A DNA stretch of 64,000 nucleotides from JAHEAO01 sp041633555 (GTDB lineage: Bacteria; Pseudomonadota; Alphaproteobacteria; Rhodobacterales; Rhodobacteraceae): contig JBFKFZ010000014.1 of NCBI GenBank assembly GCA_041633555.1, positions 4,225 through 68,224 on the forward strand. The letters are read 5' to 3'. This document shows, one piece after another, positions 25,272 through 33,759 of the stretch. Within the stretch, counting starts at the first letter, position 1; each line of letters begins with the position of its first letter. The position numbers were made by a program, and so were the translations under genes. The notes below the pieces were generated by a model. The model did no database searches, was not told the DNA's origin, and saw only the letters and a program-made list of their open reading frames with translations.

Positions 25272-27131
25272 CTATTCCTCGGGGACACCGGCCTTGCGCA
25301 TGCCTTCCAGATAGATCTTCTGGGTTTCGAATATCGAGGGCGGCATGCTGTCGCGCATCTTGCGGATGGTGACGCCAGGATTGTGTTTCAGATACGTCCG
25401 CAGTGCTTCGCGCGCGTCCTCCTCGTTGCCCTGCATGCCGCAATAGGCCGCCAGCATCCGGTAGGGCCAGGTGACGCCGGGCGCCATGTTGAGGCCGGAT
25501 TTCACCAGCGCGATGGCTTCGTCGAGGCGTCCGAGTTCGGCCAGCGAATTGGCCTTGCCGAATTCGATGTTGAAACGGAACGGATCGAGCGGGCTCAGCG
25601 CCTCGGCCCTTGCGAAATATTCGAGCGCGTTTTCGGGCAGGTTGTTGAGCGAGTTCAGCCAGCCCTTGCGCATCCAGCCCCAGGCGTTGTTGGGGTCGAT
25701 CCGGAGGGCGCGGTCGAAATAACTTTCGGCGCGTTCGCGCTCCAGCGAGGTCAGCGAGATCGCCGCCCCGATCGCCACCAGCGTTGCCGCGTGTTCGCCG
25801 GCGTGACGGGCGGCGCGGTTGGCGAGGTCGAGCGCGATCCGACGTTCCTCGGCGGGATCGTCGGTCCAGAGATAGGCGCATTGATGGGCGTGGCACCAGG
25901 CCTTCAGCGCCAGCGCCAGCGGGTAATCGGGGTCGCAGGCAATGGCGCGGTCGAGGGTTGCGATGGCCTTGAGGTTGTCCTCGCGGCGGTGCGACCAGAA
26001 TTGCGGCAGTGCGGTCAGGGTGAGTTCGTAGGCGGTGCGGTCCTCGGGCGGGCGGTTGCTGGCGCGGGCGATCTCGGCGGTTCGCAGGTTCGGCGAGATC
26101 TGCCCCGCGACCTGTGCTGCGATCCGGTCCTGCAGGTCGAAGAGGTCATCGAGCCGGTCGTCGAAGCGTTCTGACCAGAGCGTGCGGCCATCGCAGGTTT
26201 CGACCAGCTGCACGGCGATGCGCACCCGGTCGCCGGCACGGCGCACCGAGCCCTCGACGGCGTAATCGATCCCGAGCCTGGCGCCGATGGCGGGCACTTC
26301 CAGTCTGTGACCGCGCAGCGCATAGGCCGATTGCCGGGCGATGACATGGAAATCGTGGACATGCGAAAGCGCACTGGTAATCTCTTCGACAACGCCGTCG
26401 GCGAAGAAGTCTTGGCTGCCGGAGAGATCCTCGAAGGGCAGAACGGCGAGGCTGGGCTGGCTGCGTTTGCCGGGTTTTGGCGGGGCCGAAGGCGCGGTGC
26501 GCAGGCTGTCGGCGAGGGCGACTGTTTGGCTATCAGGTTCGGCGTCGATCTCGGCGGCGAGGGTCTCGACGAACCTTTCATAGGCGGTGAGTGCTGCCGT
26601 GCGGTTGCCGCTGGCGCTGGCAGCGCCGAGCAGGACCTGCATAGCGGCTTCGCTGACCGGGTCGAGGCTGAGCGCGGCCTCGGCCTCACTATAGGCCTTG
26701 GCGGGATCGGACTTGGCCCTGGACAGATGGGCGGCGACGCGGGCTGAGGCATCCTCGGCCCGGGCGTCGCGCAGCCAGGTCTGAAAGCTGTCGACGGCAA
26801 GGTCGAAACCGGCGAGCAGCTCGGCCCCGGGATCGGGTGGGGCGATGTTTGCCGACAGTGTCACGGTGCTGCGGTCGGCTTGCAGGCTGTCATTGGGCAG
26901 GGCACGGCGGAGCTGCGAAAGCTCCTGGCGCAGCGAGGCGCGGGCCTGATCCTCTGGCCGGTCGCCCCAGAGAAAGGCCGCCAGGTCACTGCGGCTGGCT
27001 TGGTGACCGGGGCGACGCCCGAGGATCGCCAGCAGCGCCTGCCCGCGTTTCGAAAGGCCGGGCAGGGGCTTGCCGTCCGCGGCGGTCGCCGTGAAGCCGC
27101 CATGCAGGCTCAATGTCAGGTTATCCGCCAT
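25272..27131 (-). CDS. SARP-like regulator with TolB-like and TPR domains
   Basis: 619 residues. Residues ~1-100 form an OmpR-type winged helix as in SARP/AfsR regulators (LSLHGGFTATAADGKPLP, then LLAILGRRPGHQASRSDLAAFLWGD), followed by a bacterial-transcriptional-activator-type TPR section (~105-210). Residues ~228-350 carry the FlgO/TolB-like domain that often follows adenylate-cyclase or winged-helix modules (SLAVLPFEDLSG, FFADGVVEEITSAL, YAVEGSVRRAG). The remaining ~260 residues are TPR repeats. No cyclase domain is present. It is probably a cytoplasmic one-component regulator; target genes are unknown. It is divergent from the small DUF1127 gene, which could be a target by position. Confidence 0.85.
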   Translation of the reverse strand: MADNLTLSLHGGFTATAADGKPLPGLSKRGQALLAILGRRPGHQASRSDLAAFLWGDRPEDQARASLRQELSQLRRALPNDSLQADRSTVTLSANIAPPDPGAELLAGFDLAVDSFQTWLRDARAEDASARVAAHLSRAKSDPAKAYSEAEAALSLDPVSEAAMQVLLGAASASGNRTAALTAYERFVETLAAEIDAEPDSQTVALADSLRTAPSAPPKPGKRSQPSLAVLPFEDLSGSQDFFADGVVEEITSALSHVHDFHVIARQSAYALRGHRLEVPAIGARLGIDYAVEGSVRRAGDRVRIAVQLVETCDGRTLWSERFDDRLDDLFDLQDRIAAQVAGQISPNLRTAEIARASNRPPEDRTAYELTLTALPQFWSHRREDNLKAIATLDRAIACDPDYPLALALKAWCHAHQCAYLWTDDPAEERRIALDLANRAARHAGEHAATLVAIGAAISLTSLERERAESYFDRALRIDPNNAWGWMRKGWLNSLNNLPENALEYFARAEALSPLDPFRFNIEFGKANSLAELGRLDEAIALVKSGLNMAPGVTWPYRMLAAYCGMQGNEEDAREALRTYLKHNPGVTIRKMRDSMPPSIFETQKIYLEGMRKAGVPEE

Positions 27132-27278
27132 ACCCCCCGCAGACCGTGAAATTCCCGTCGGTACGATTTCACGGAGATATTACATGGATGTCGCTTGCGC
27201 GCAGGTCCTTTTTGACGCTGGTTTTGCGGCAGGTTGAGAGAGTGATGGCAGAAACCAAGCCAGTAAGGGAAAAATGCC

Positions 27279-27491
27279 ATGACAACCCGGACCCAGACCC
27301 GCCCCATCGCCGCCTACGGCCCCCACCGCAAACCAACTGTGAGCCTGCTTGGCTGGCTCGTGGAGGCCAACCGGCGCTACCGCGAAAGCGTCAAGTTGCG
27401 CAACCTGCCCGATGAGCGGCTATACGACATGGGCCTCAGCAGGAATGAGGCCGATACCGCGTTCCTGCGTCGCTTCTCCTGCCGCACCTAG
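27279..27491 (+). CDS. DUF1127 family small protein
   Basis: 70 residues with the C-terminal arginine-rich motif RRYRESVKLRNLPDERLYDMGLSRNEAD that defines DUF1127 (motif core L-x-x-L-x-D-x-x-L-x-D-x-G-L). In other alphaproteobacteria such proteins affect phosphate/carbon homeostasis and RNA turnover. AGGGAAAA lies upstream of the ATG. The stop codon overlaps the stop of the convergent GntR gene through a shared CTAG. No metal or catalytic residue expected. Confidence 0.88.
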   Translation: MTTRTQTRPIAAYGPHRKPTVSLLGWLVEANRRYRESVKLRNLPDERLYDMGLSRNEADTAFLRRFSCRT

Positions 27492-28249
27492 GTCATGAAG
27501 CGGCGAATGACCTCGGCCTCCTGGACCTCCATCAGCGACTGCGCCGTCGCCATGTGCAGCGCCATAACCTTGCGCGCTTCGGCGCCGTCCCCGGTGCGTA
27601 GGGCCCTGACCAGCCGAGCCTGATATTCCTTGCCCTTCGCCCAGAGCTGATGGTTGGGCGGGTCGTAGAGCTTGCGGTAGACGGTCAGGTCCGACAGCGT
27701 CTGCGTCACGAAGGCGATGATGAAGCCCATCAGCGGATTGTCCGACATCTCGGCCAGCAGGCTGTGAAAGCGCAGCGACGCGACATGCTGCTCGCGTTCC
27801 TCTTCGGCCGTTGCGGCGGGGTGCGCGTAGCCGGCCATGGCCTCTTCGAGCTGACCCAACTGGTCCTTGCTCAGCGTCCCGGCGAGATCGGCCACAAGCT
27901 CGGGTTCGAGCGCCGTGCGGATCTGGTAGATGTCCTTGAGCGTGAGGTCGCGGAAGTAGAAATAGTTCGACAGAAGTGCGCGCGCCCGTTCCGGCGACAT
28001 CTGGTGCAGGAAGGTGCCGCCGCCCGGCCCGGTGCGGGTGCGGACAAGGCCCTGCGCCTCGAGGATCCGGGTGGCTTCGCGGATCGTGCCCTTGGACATG
28101 CCGAAATGTTCGATTAGTTCGGTTTCGCTGGGCAGGCGATCGCCGGAATGCATGCCCTTTTCCATAACCCATTCCTTGATTGCCTCGGCAACCTGGATCG
28201 GGCGGCTGAGGCGTTCCTTAGGTGTCGAGGGGGTGGTGGCAGGCGGCAA
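27488..28249 (-). CDS. GntR/FCD-family regulator of the peptide transporter operon
   Basis: 253 residues. The winged helix covers residues ~15-80 (AEAIKEWVMEKGMHSGDRLPSETELIEHFGMSKGTIREATRILEAQGL, in pieces; recognition helix SKGTIREATRIL). It is followed by the glycine hinge GPGGGTF and a helical FCD domain with its arginine/histidine ligand residues. The ATG overlaps the end of the upstream ATPase gene by about 30 bases on the same strand, so it belongs to the transporter operon. Twin TCATGATAA palindromes in the operon's promoter region (33689-33732) are its likely sites, giving autoregulation. Ligand unknown. Confidence 0.9.
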   Translation of the reverse strand: MPPATTPSTPKERLSRPIQVAEAIKEWVMEKGMHSGDRLPSETELIEHFGMSKGTIREATRILEAQGLVRTRTGPGGGTFLHQMSPERARALLSNYFYFRDLTLKDIYQIRTALEPELVADLAGTLSKDQLGQLEEAMAGYAHPAATAEEEREQHVASLRFHSLLAEMSDNPLMGFIIAFVTQTLSDLTVYRKLYDPPNHQLWAKGKEYQARLVRALRTGDGAEARKVMALHMATAQSLMEVQEAEVIRRFMT

Positions 28250-29177
28250 GCTGATGCCCTCCCTTGTCAGTCAGTTCGGGCTCTTCGCGCCGGCAGAGGT
28301 CGGTGGCGCGCGGGCAGCGGGCGGCGAAGGAACAGCCCGGCGGCGGGTGCAGCGGGTCGGGCAGTTCTGTCTCGCGGTCCTCGGGTGCGGTCAGCGGGCG
28401 GCCGACCACCGGGGCGCTGTCGGCCAGAAGCCGGGTATAGGGGTGGCGCGGGCGATTGAAGATCGCTTTGGCTTCGCCGACCTCGACCACCGCGCCGAAA
28501 TAAAGCACCGCGACGCGGGTGCTGACCGCCTCGACCACGGCAAGATCGTGGCTGATGAAGAGGTAGGTAAGGTCGAATTCGTCCTTGAGCGCGGCCAGCA
28601 GGTTCAACACCTGAGCCTGCACCGAGACATCCAGCGCCGAGACCGGTTCGTCAAGGATCAGGATCCGGGCATTGGCGGCAAGCGCCCGGGCGATGCCGAT
28701 GCGCTGCGCCTGGCCGCCGGAAAATTCATGCGGATAGCGGGTCAGGAAATCCTCGCGCAGGTTCACCGCGTCAAAGATCTCGCGGATGCGCTTGTCGCGC
28801 GCCTTCTTCGGCATGCGATGCAGGCGTTTCAGCGGCACGTCGAGGATCTGGCGGATGGTCTTGCGCGGGTTGAGGCTGCTGATCGGGTCCTGAAAGACAT
28901 ACTGGATCGACTTGCCGAAAGCGGCGGGGTCGGCATTGTCGAAGGCCTTGCCCTCGATCTCGATCATGCCGGTCGTGGGCGGGATCAGCCCCACGAGCAT
29001 CCTTGCAAGCGTGGATTTGCCGCAGCCGGATTCGCCAACGATGCCAAGGGTTTCGCCCTTCTCGACCGTCAGGGTCACGGGGCGCACCGCCTTCACAGTG
29101 AATTTCGGCGGGCCGAAGAGCGGCTTGCCGACCGGGAAGGTCTTGGACAGGTTGTCGAGCTTGAGGGCTGCGGTCAT
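28218..29177 (-). CDS. Peptide ABC transporter ATP-binding protein (DppF/OppF-like)
   Basis: 319 residues with Walker A GESGCGKST, Q-loop YVFQDP, signature FSGGQAQRIGIARAL, Walker B LILDEPVSALD and switch VTHD-equivalent ISHDLAVV. The C-terminal oligopeptide/dipeptide extension carries cysteines (CSFAARCPRATDLCRREEP), the Cys-rich motif that binds an Fe-S cluster in DppD/DppF-like ATPases. The ATG at 29177 overlaps the TGA of the fused permease-ATPase gene. One of two ATPase domains required for this importer. Confidence 0.93.
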   Translation of the reverse strand: MTAALKLDNLSKTFPVGKPLFGPPKFTVKAVRPVTLTVEKGETLGIVGESGCGKSTLARMLVGLIPPTTGMIEIEGKAFDNADPAAFGKSIQYVFQDPISSLNPRKTIRQILDVPLKRLHRMPKKARDKRIREIFDAVNLREDFLTRYPHEFSGGQAQRIGIARALAANARILILDEPVSALDVSVQAQVLNLLAALKDEFDLTYLFISHDLAVVEAVSTRVAVLYFGAVVEVGEAKAIFNRPRHPYTRLLADSAPVVGRPLTAPEDRETELPDPLHPPPGCSFAARCPRATDLCRREEPELTDKGGHQLAACHHPLDT

Positions 29178-31042
29178 CGCGGCCTCCATTCCGGGTAGAG
29201 GCAGCGGACCGCGCGGCCGTTCTGCGGCTTCAGTGCGATCTCCCCCATTTCGCAGGAGGTCTGCTTCTTCTCGCAGCGCGGTGCGAAGGCGCAGCCCGCC
29301 GGCAGGGCGTCGACCGAGGGCGGCAGGCCGGGGATCGCCGCCAGTTCACGCTGGCCGCCGCCAAGCTCCGGCACGCAGGCGATCAGCCGCCGCGCATAGG
29401 GATGCGCGGGGTCGGTAAGGATGCGGGCCGTCGGGCCTTCCTCGACGATGCGGCCGGCATACATGACCGCGACCCGGTCGCAAAGCTGCGCCACGACGCC
29501 GAAATCATGGGTGATGAAGATGATCGCAAGGCCGCGGTCGCGGCGCAGGTCATCGAGAAGCGACAGGATCTGCGCCTGCACCGTGACGTCGAGCGCGGTG
29601 GTGGGTTCGTCGGCGATGATCACGTCGGGATCGTTGGCCAGCGCCATTGCGATGCCGACCCGTTGGCGCATGCCGCCCGACATCTCGTGCGGATAGGCGT
29701 GGGCGCGGCTTTCGGGATTGGGGATGCGGACGGATTTCAGAAGCTCGATGGCGCGGGCCTGCGCCTCGGATTTGCCGATCCGGTGATGGCAGCGGATCGC
29801 CTCGGCCAGCTGGTCGCCGACGCGGTAGAGGGGATGAAGCGTCGCCAGCGGATCCTGGAAGATATAGGCGATGCGATCGCCGCGCAGGCGCCGCAGCTCG
29901 GCGTAACGCATGCCGATCAGGTCGCGGCCCCTGTAGCGTACCGCCCCGCCGGTGATGATGCCGGGGGGCGAGGCGACGAGGCCCATGACCGAAAGCGCCG
30001 TGACCGACTTGCCAGAGCCCGACTCGCCGATGATGCCCAGGCATTCGCCGGGCGCAACCGACAGGCTGACGCCGCCGACGGCGCGGTAGATGCGGGTTCC
30101 GACATGGAACTGGGTCTGCAGACCGTCGAGCGACAGGATGCCCTCGGTGCGCGGTTCGGGCACGTCCTTGCGCTCGACCAGCGTCGCAGCCATCGGGCGT
30201 GAAAGCGCACCCGAGCGCAGGCGCGGGTCGAGCGCGTCGCGCACACCGTCGCCGAGAAGGTTGATCGACATGACGATGATCAGGATCATGACACCCGGCA
30301 CGACCGAGGTATGGGGTGCTGTGATCAGCGCCGCCCGCGCCTCGCCCAGCATCGAGCCGAGATCGGCCTGCGGCGGCTGGCTGCCGAGGCCGAGGAAGGA
30401 AAGGCCCGCGGTCTCGAGGATCATCCAGCCCACCGTCGTGGACATGGCGATGACAATGACCGGCAGGACATTGGGCAGGATTTCCGACAGGATGATCCGG
30501 GTATGGCCAAGCCCCGAGAGTTTCGCCGCATCGACGAATTCCTTGTGCGCGATGCCGAGGGTGATGCCGCGGATGTTGCGGGCGAAGAAGGGCACGTTGA
30601 CGGCGGCCACCGCAATCAGCGCGTTCATCAGGCCGGGGCCGAGGGCGGCGACGATGGCGAGCGCCAGAAGGATGTAGGGAAAGGCCATCAGCATGTCGAC
30701 GCCGCGCATGATGAGGTTGTCGGTACGGCCGCCAAAATAGCCCGCGACGATACCGATGGCAGCCCCGATCGTGGCGGCGATGAGGGCCGCCGAAAGGCCG
30801 ATGGCCAGCGACAGGCGCGTGCCCCACATCAGCCGCGACAGGAGGTCCCGGCCAAGGTGATCGGTGCCGAGGAGATGCCCCGCCGAGAAGGGCCGCAGGA
30901 AGCGGTCGGCGGTGTTGGTGACATTGGGCTCGGCCAGCGGCAGGAGCGGCGTCAGGACGACCAGCAGGATCACCACCCCCAGCACCACCGCGCCCCCCAG
31001 CGCCAGCCGGTTGCGGGCGAGGAGCCTGAGGAACAGCCTCAT
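29174..31042 (-). CDS. Fused peptide ABC permease (DppC-like) and ATPase (DppD-like)
   Basis: One 622-residue chain carries two normally separate subunits. Residues ~1-285 are a DppC-type permease: five to six membrane segments, the GTDHLGRDLLSRL motif near residue 60 and the coupling loop near 165-185 (EFVDAAKLSGLGHTRII). After a linker, residues ~300-622 are an ABC ATPase: Walker A GESGSGKS (~343), signature MSGGMRQRVGIAMAL, Walker B VIIADEPTTALD, and a C-terminal cysteine motif CAFAPRCEKKQTSC. Overlaps by four bases with the genes on both sides (ATGA). Such fusions are known in this family and force one-to-one assembly. Confidence 0.93.
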   Translation of the reverse strand: MRLFLRLLARNRLALGGAVVLGVVILLVVLTPLLPLAEPNVTNTADRFLRPFSAGHLLGTDHLGRDLLSRLMWGTRLSLAIGLSAALIAATIGAAIGIVAGYFGGRTDNLIMRGVDMLMAFPYILLALAIVAALGPGLMNALIAVAAVNVPFFARNIRGITLGIAHKEFVDAAKLSGLGHTRIILSEILPNVLPVIVIAMSTTVGWMILETAGLSFLGLGSQPPQADLGSMLGEARAALITAPHTSVVPGVMILIIVMSINLLGDGVRDALDPRLRSGALSRPMAATLVERKDVPEPRTEGILSLDGLQTQFHVGTRIYRAVGGVSLSVAPGECLGIIGESGSGKSVTALSVMGLVASPPGIITGGAVRYRGRDLIGMRYAELRRLRGDRIAYIFQDPLATLHPLYRVGDQLAEAIRCHHRIGKSEAQARAIELLKSVRIPNPESRAHAYPHEMSGGMRQRVGIAMALANDPDVIIADEPTTALDVTVQAQILSLLDDLRRDRGLAIIFITHDFGVVAQLCDRVAVMYAGRIVEEGPTARILTDPAHPYARRLIACVPELGGGQRELAAIPGLPPSVDALPAGCAFAPRCEKKQTSCEMGEIALKPQNGRAVRCLYPEWRPR

Positions 31043-31986
31043 GTCTTGATCCGAGGGTCAAGCAGGCTCTGCGCCACATCGACCATGATGTTGAAGAGAA
31101 CGTAACAGGCCGCGACGAAGACGACGCCGCCCTGCACCAGAAGGATGTCGCGCTTCAGGATCGCATCGACCAGCATCCGCCCGACGCCGGGCCATTGAAA
31201 GACGATCTCGATATAGACCGCCCCCGACAGCACGAAACCGGCCTGAATGCCGAGGACCGGGATGATCGAGACCATCGCCGCGCGCAGCGCATGGCCCCAG
31301 ATCACCCGGTATTCGCTGACCCCCTTGGCCCGCGCGGTGCGGATGAAATCCTGCCGCAGGACCTCGAGCATCGCCGAGCGTGAGAGCCGCGCGATGACGC
31401 CAGTGGCGACGACCGCGAGCGCCGTGGCGGGCATCACGAGATGTTTCAGCAGGTCCCAGAGATCACCGCCGCCATAGATCGCGAACATGCCGGATACCGG
31501 CAGCCATTTCAGGTTCACTGCGAAAAGAAGGATCATCATCATGCCGAGAAAGAAGCTCGGGATCGAGATCCCCAGGAGCACGGTGAAGGTTATCGCCTTG
31601 TCGGCCAGCCCGTATTGCCGCGAGGCCGAGACGACGCCGGCGAGGATGCCGAAGAGGCAGCAGAGAACAAAGGCGGTGCCGGCCAGCACGAGGGTCGCGT
31701 TGAACCGCTCCAGCACCTCGTCGAGGACCGGGCGGTTCAGTGCGAAGCTCTGCCCGAAATCCCCGGTCAGCATATTGCCGAGCCAGATGAAATATTGCGC
31801 CACGGCGGGTTTGTCCAAACCGAGGTCGCGGTTCAGCTTCTCGACGTTTTCAGGCGTGGCGTATGACCCGAGGATCGCAGTCGCCGGATCGCCCGGGATG
31901 AGCGCCATGATCGCGAAGACGATGACCGTGATGCCCAGCAAGACCGGGATCGCCGACAAAAGCCGCCTCAGGATATAGCTGCCCAT
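31039..31986 (-). CDS. Peptide ABC transporter permease (DppB-like)
   Basis: 315-residue inner-membrane permease with six membrane segments. It has the DppB start LRRLLSAIPVLLGITVIVF and the characteristic LGLDKP... periplasmic turn. The coupling loop is near residues 205-225 (LRQDFIRTARAKGVSEYRVI) and the C-terminus is LDPRIKT. Its stop overlaps the start of the fused permease-ATPase gene. It is preceded by about 90 bases containing a repeat-like element after the binding-protein gene. A substrate of short peptides or a related compound is expected. Confidence 0.93.
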   Translation of the reverse strand: MGSYILRRLLSAIPVLLGITVIVFAIMALIPGDPATAILGSYATPENVEKLNRDLGLDKPAVAQYFIWLGNMLTGDFGQSFALNRPVLDEVLERFNATLVLAGTAFVLCCLFGILAGVVSASRQYGLADKAITFTVLLGISIPSFFLGMMMILLFAVNLKWLPVSGMFAIYGGGDLWDLLKHLVMPATALAVVATGVIARLSRSAMLEVLRQDFIRTARAKGVSEYRVIWGHALRAAMVSIIPVLGIQAGFVLSGAVYIEIVFQWPGVGRMLVDAILKRDILLVQGGVVFVAACYVLFNIMVDVAQSLLDPRIKT

Positions 31987-31995
31987 ACGGCTCCC

Positions 31996-32035
31996 CGCTT
32001 TTTCTTTGCAGAAATATTCCCGCCGGAGGCATCAG
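31996..32035. repeat. Possible dispersed intergenic repeat (TTTGCAGAAATATTCCCGCC type)
   Basis: A stretch with the core CTTTGCAGAAATATTCC followed by CGCCGGAGGC between the binding-protein stop and the dppB-like start. It resembles, in rotated form, the element at 42086-42150 and a style of repeat I associate with Rhodobacteraceae intergenic spaces. Similarity is by eye only. Confidence 0.35.
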
Positions 32036-32077
32036 ACCGCGATCCTTCGCAGAATGATCGCCCCCGGCGCGATGGGT

Positions 32078-33655
32078 TCAGTTCTTCACCACGTCCTTCA
32101 GCAGCAGGAAGAAGGACGGCTCCAGCTGGAAATTCTCGACCCCGGCGCTGGTCACTGCGTTCTGCTTCCAGTTCGCAACGAAGACCCAGGGCGCATCTTC
32201 CTGCACGATCCCCTGCATTTCCTTGTAAAGCCGGGCACGCTCGCCCTGGTCGGTGGCGGTGCGGGCGGCCTCCAGCAGTTCGTCGACCTTCGGGTTGGAA
32301 TAGTAACCCGAGTTGAAGCCGCCCTTGTCGGGCCAGGCCTCGGTGCGCAGCGCCAGGAACGGCAGCGTATCGGGATCGTTGGTCATCCAGGCCATCTCGG
32401 CCATGTCGGCCTTGCCCTCAAGCCCCGGATTGACGTTGCCCAGGAACGTGTTCCACTCGTAGGTCTCGATTGTGACATCGAAGCCCACGGCCTCGAGATC
32501 CGCCTGGATCGCAGTGCCCATGGCGACCGGATCAAGCATGCCGGATCCACCCTCGGTCACGTAGAAGGTGACGGCGGGGCTCTCCATCCCGGCTTCGGCC
32601 AGTAGCGCCCTGGCCTTTTCGGGATCGTAGGGATAGGGCTCGAGGCTCTCGTCATAGGCCCAGGCAAAGGCGGGCGGGGTCGGTCCCGCCGCTACCTCGG
32701 CGGTGCCTTCCAGCACGTCATTGACCAGCGCTTCCTTGTTCACCGCGTAATTCGCAGCCTGCCGCACGGCTTTCTCGGCGAAGGGGCCTTCCTTGGCGTT
32801 CAGGATCAGGAACCAGACATGTGGTCCGGCCTGTTCCGAAACCTTGTAGGCCTCCGACTGGAACTGCGACAAAGCCACCGGGGGCACCTCGACCATCAGG
32901 TCGATGCCGCCCGCCAGCATCTCGGCAGTGCGGGTATTTGCATCTGTGATCGGGCGGTAGACCACGGCCTCGAGCGACGAAGCACCGTCCCAGTAATCGG
33001 GGTTCTTCTCGACCACCACGGCCTCGTTCGAGCGCCACTCGGCGAACTTGAACGGTCCGGTGCCCGACGGGTTGCGGCCGAATTCCGCGCCATGCTGTTC
33101 AACGGCGGCCTGAGAAACGATCAGCCCGGTCGGGTAGGCGAGGTTCGACAGGAACGGCGCATAGGGCGCGTTCAGGGTGAACTTGACGGTTGAGGGGTCC
33201 ACGGCTTCCACATTCTCCACCGCCGAGAAGAAGAAGGACAGCGGGAACGGCCCGGTATTGTGGAACGGGTGATCCTCTTTCAGCATCCGGTCGAAGTTGA
33301 ACTTCACCACCTCGGCGGTGAAATCGCTGCCGTCATGGAACTTCACGCCTTCGCGCAGGGTGAAGGTATATTCGGTGCCGTCCTCGCTGATCTCCCAGGC
33401 GGTTGCAAGCGCGGGTTCAACCTCGAGCGTGCCGGACTTGTAGCGCACGAGGCCGTCATAGACATTCATCAGGATCCGGAAATCGTTGACCGCGGTGACC
33501 GCGGCGGGGTCGAGCGCCTTCGGCTCGGCGATCTGGCCGACGACCAGCACGCCCGGCGGCGTCTGCGCCTGCAAGGGGGTCGAGAGGCCAAGCGCCATCA
33601 CGCCGGCCCCGGCCGCCGCCAGCAGGCTGCGGCGTGTCAATTTCCTCAGTTGCAT
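32078..33655 (-). CDS. Peptide ABC transporter substrate-binding protein (family 5)
   Basis: 525 residues with an N-terminal signal of twin-arginine style (KLTRRSLLAAAGAG), cut probably after LQA (about residue 30). The family-5 body begins LVVGQIAEPKALDPAAV and includes VYDGLVRYKSGTLEVEPALATAWEIS and the FTLREGVKFHDG motif typical of DppA/OppA/GsiB. It is the first gene of the importer operon and would be the most abundant product. Ligand class (peptide, glutathione, nickel-chelate or other) cannot be decided by reading. Confidence 0.93.
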   Translation of the reverse strand: MQLRKLTRRSLLAAAGAGVMALGLSTPLQAQTPPGVLVVGQIAEPKALDPAAVTAVNDFRILMNVYDGLVRYKSGTLEVEPALATAWEISEDGTEYTFTLREGVKFHDGSDFTAEVVKFNFDRMLKEDHPFHNTGPFPLSFFFSAVENVEAVDPSTVKFTLNAPYAPFLSNLAYPTGLIVSQAAVEQHGAEFGRNPSGTGPFKFAEWRSNEAVVVEKNPDYWDGASSLEAVVYRPITDANTRTAEMLAGGIDLMVEVPPVALSQFQSEAYKVSEQAGPHVWFLILNAKEGPFAEKAVRQAANYAVNKEALVNDVLEGTAEVAAGPTPPAFAWAYDESLEPYPYDPEKARALLAEAGMESPAVTFYVTEGGSGMLDPVAMGTAIQADLEAVGFDVTIETYEWNTFLGNVNPGLEGKADMAEMAWMTNDPDTLPFLALRTEAWPDKGGFNSGYYSNPKVDELLEAARTATDQGERARLYKEMQGIVQEDAPWVFVANWKQNAVTSAGVENFQLEPSFFLLLKDVVKN

Positions 33656-33688
33656 TTGGTAATCCTCCCTGTTGTCGCTATAGTCAAA

Positions 33689-33700
33689 TTATCATGATAA
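33689..33700. promoter_or_regulatory. Operator-like palindrome TTATCATGATAA
   Basis: Perfect 12-base inverted repeat in the 104-base space between the divergent binding-protein and DUF1028 genes. A second near-identical copy follows with 28-base centre-to-centre spacing. Likely site for the FCD regulator at the end of the operon. Confidence 0.6.
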
Positions 33701-33712
33701 ATGATCTGCGTC

Positions 33713-33732
33713 CAATTTTTCATGATAAATTG
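33713..33732. promoter_or_regulatory. Second operator-like palindrome CAATTTTTCA/TGATAAATTG
   Basis: A 20-base inverted repeat with nine of ten pairs matching, sharing the core TCATGATAA with 33689-33700. Two same-face-spaced sites suggest cooperative binding and joint control of both divergent genes. Confidence 0.6.
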
Positions 33733-33759
33733 AAGGCTTGATCTGAAGGTGCTGAATTC

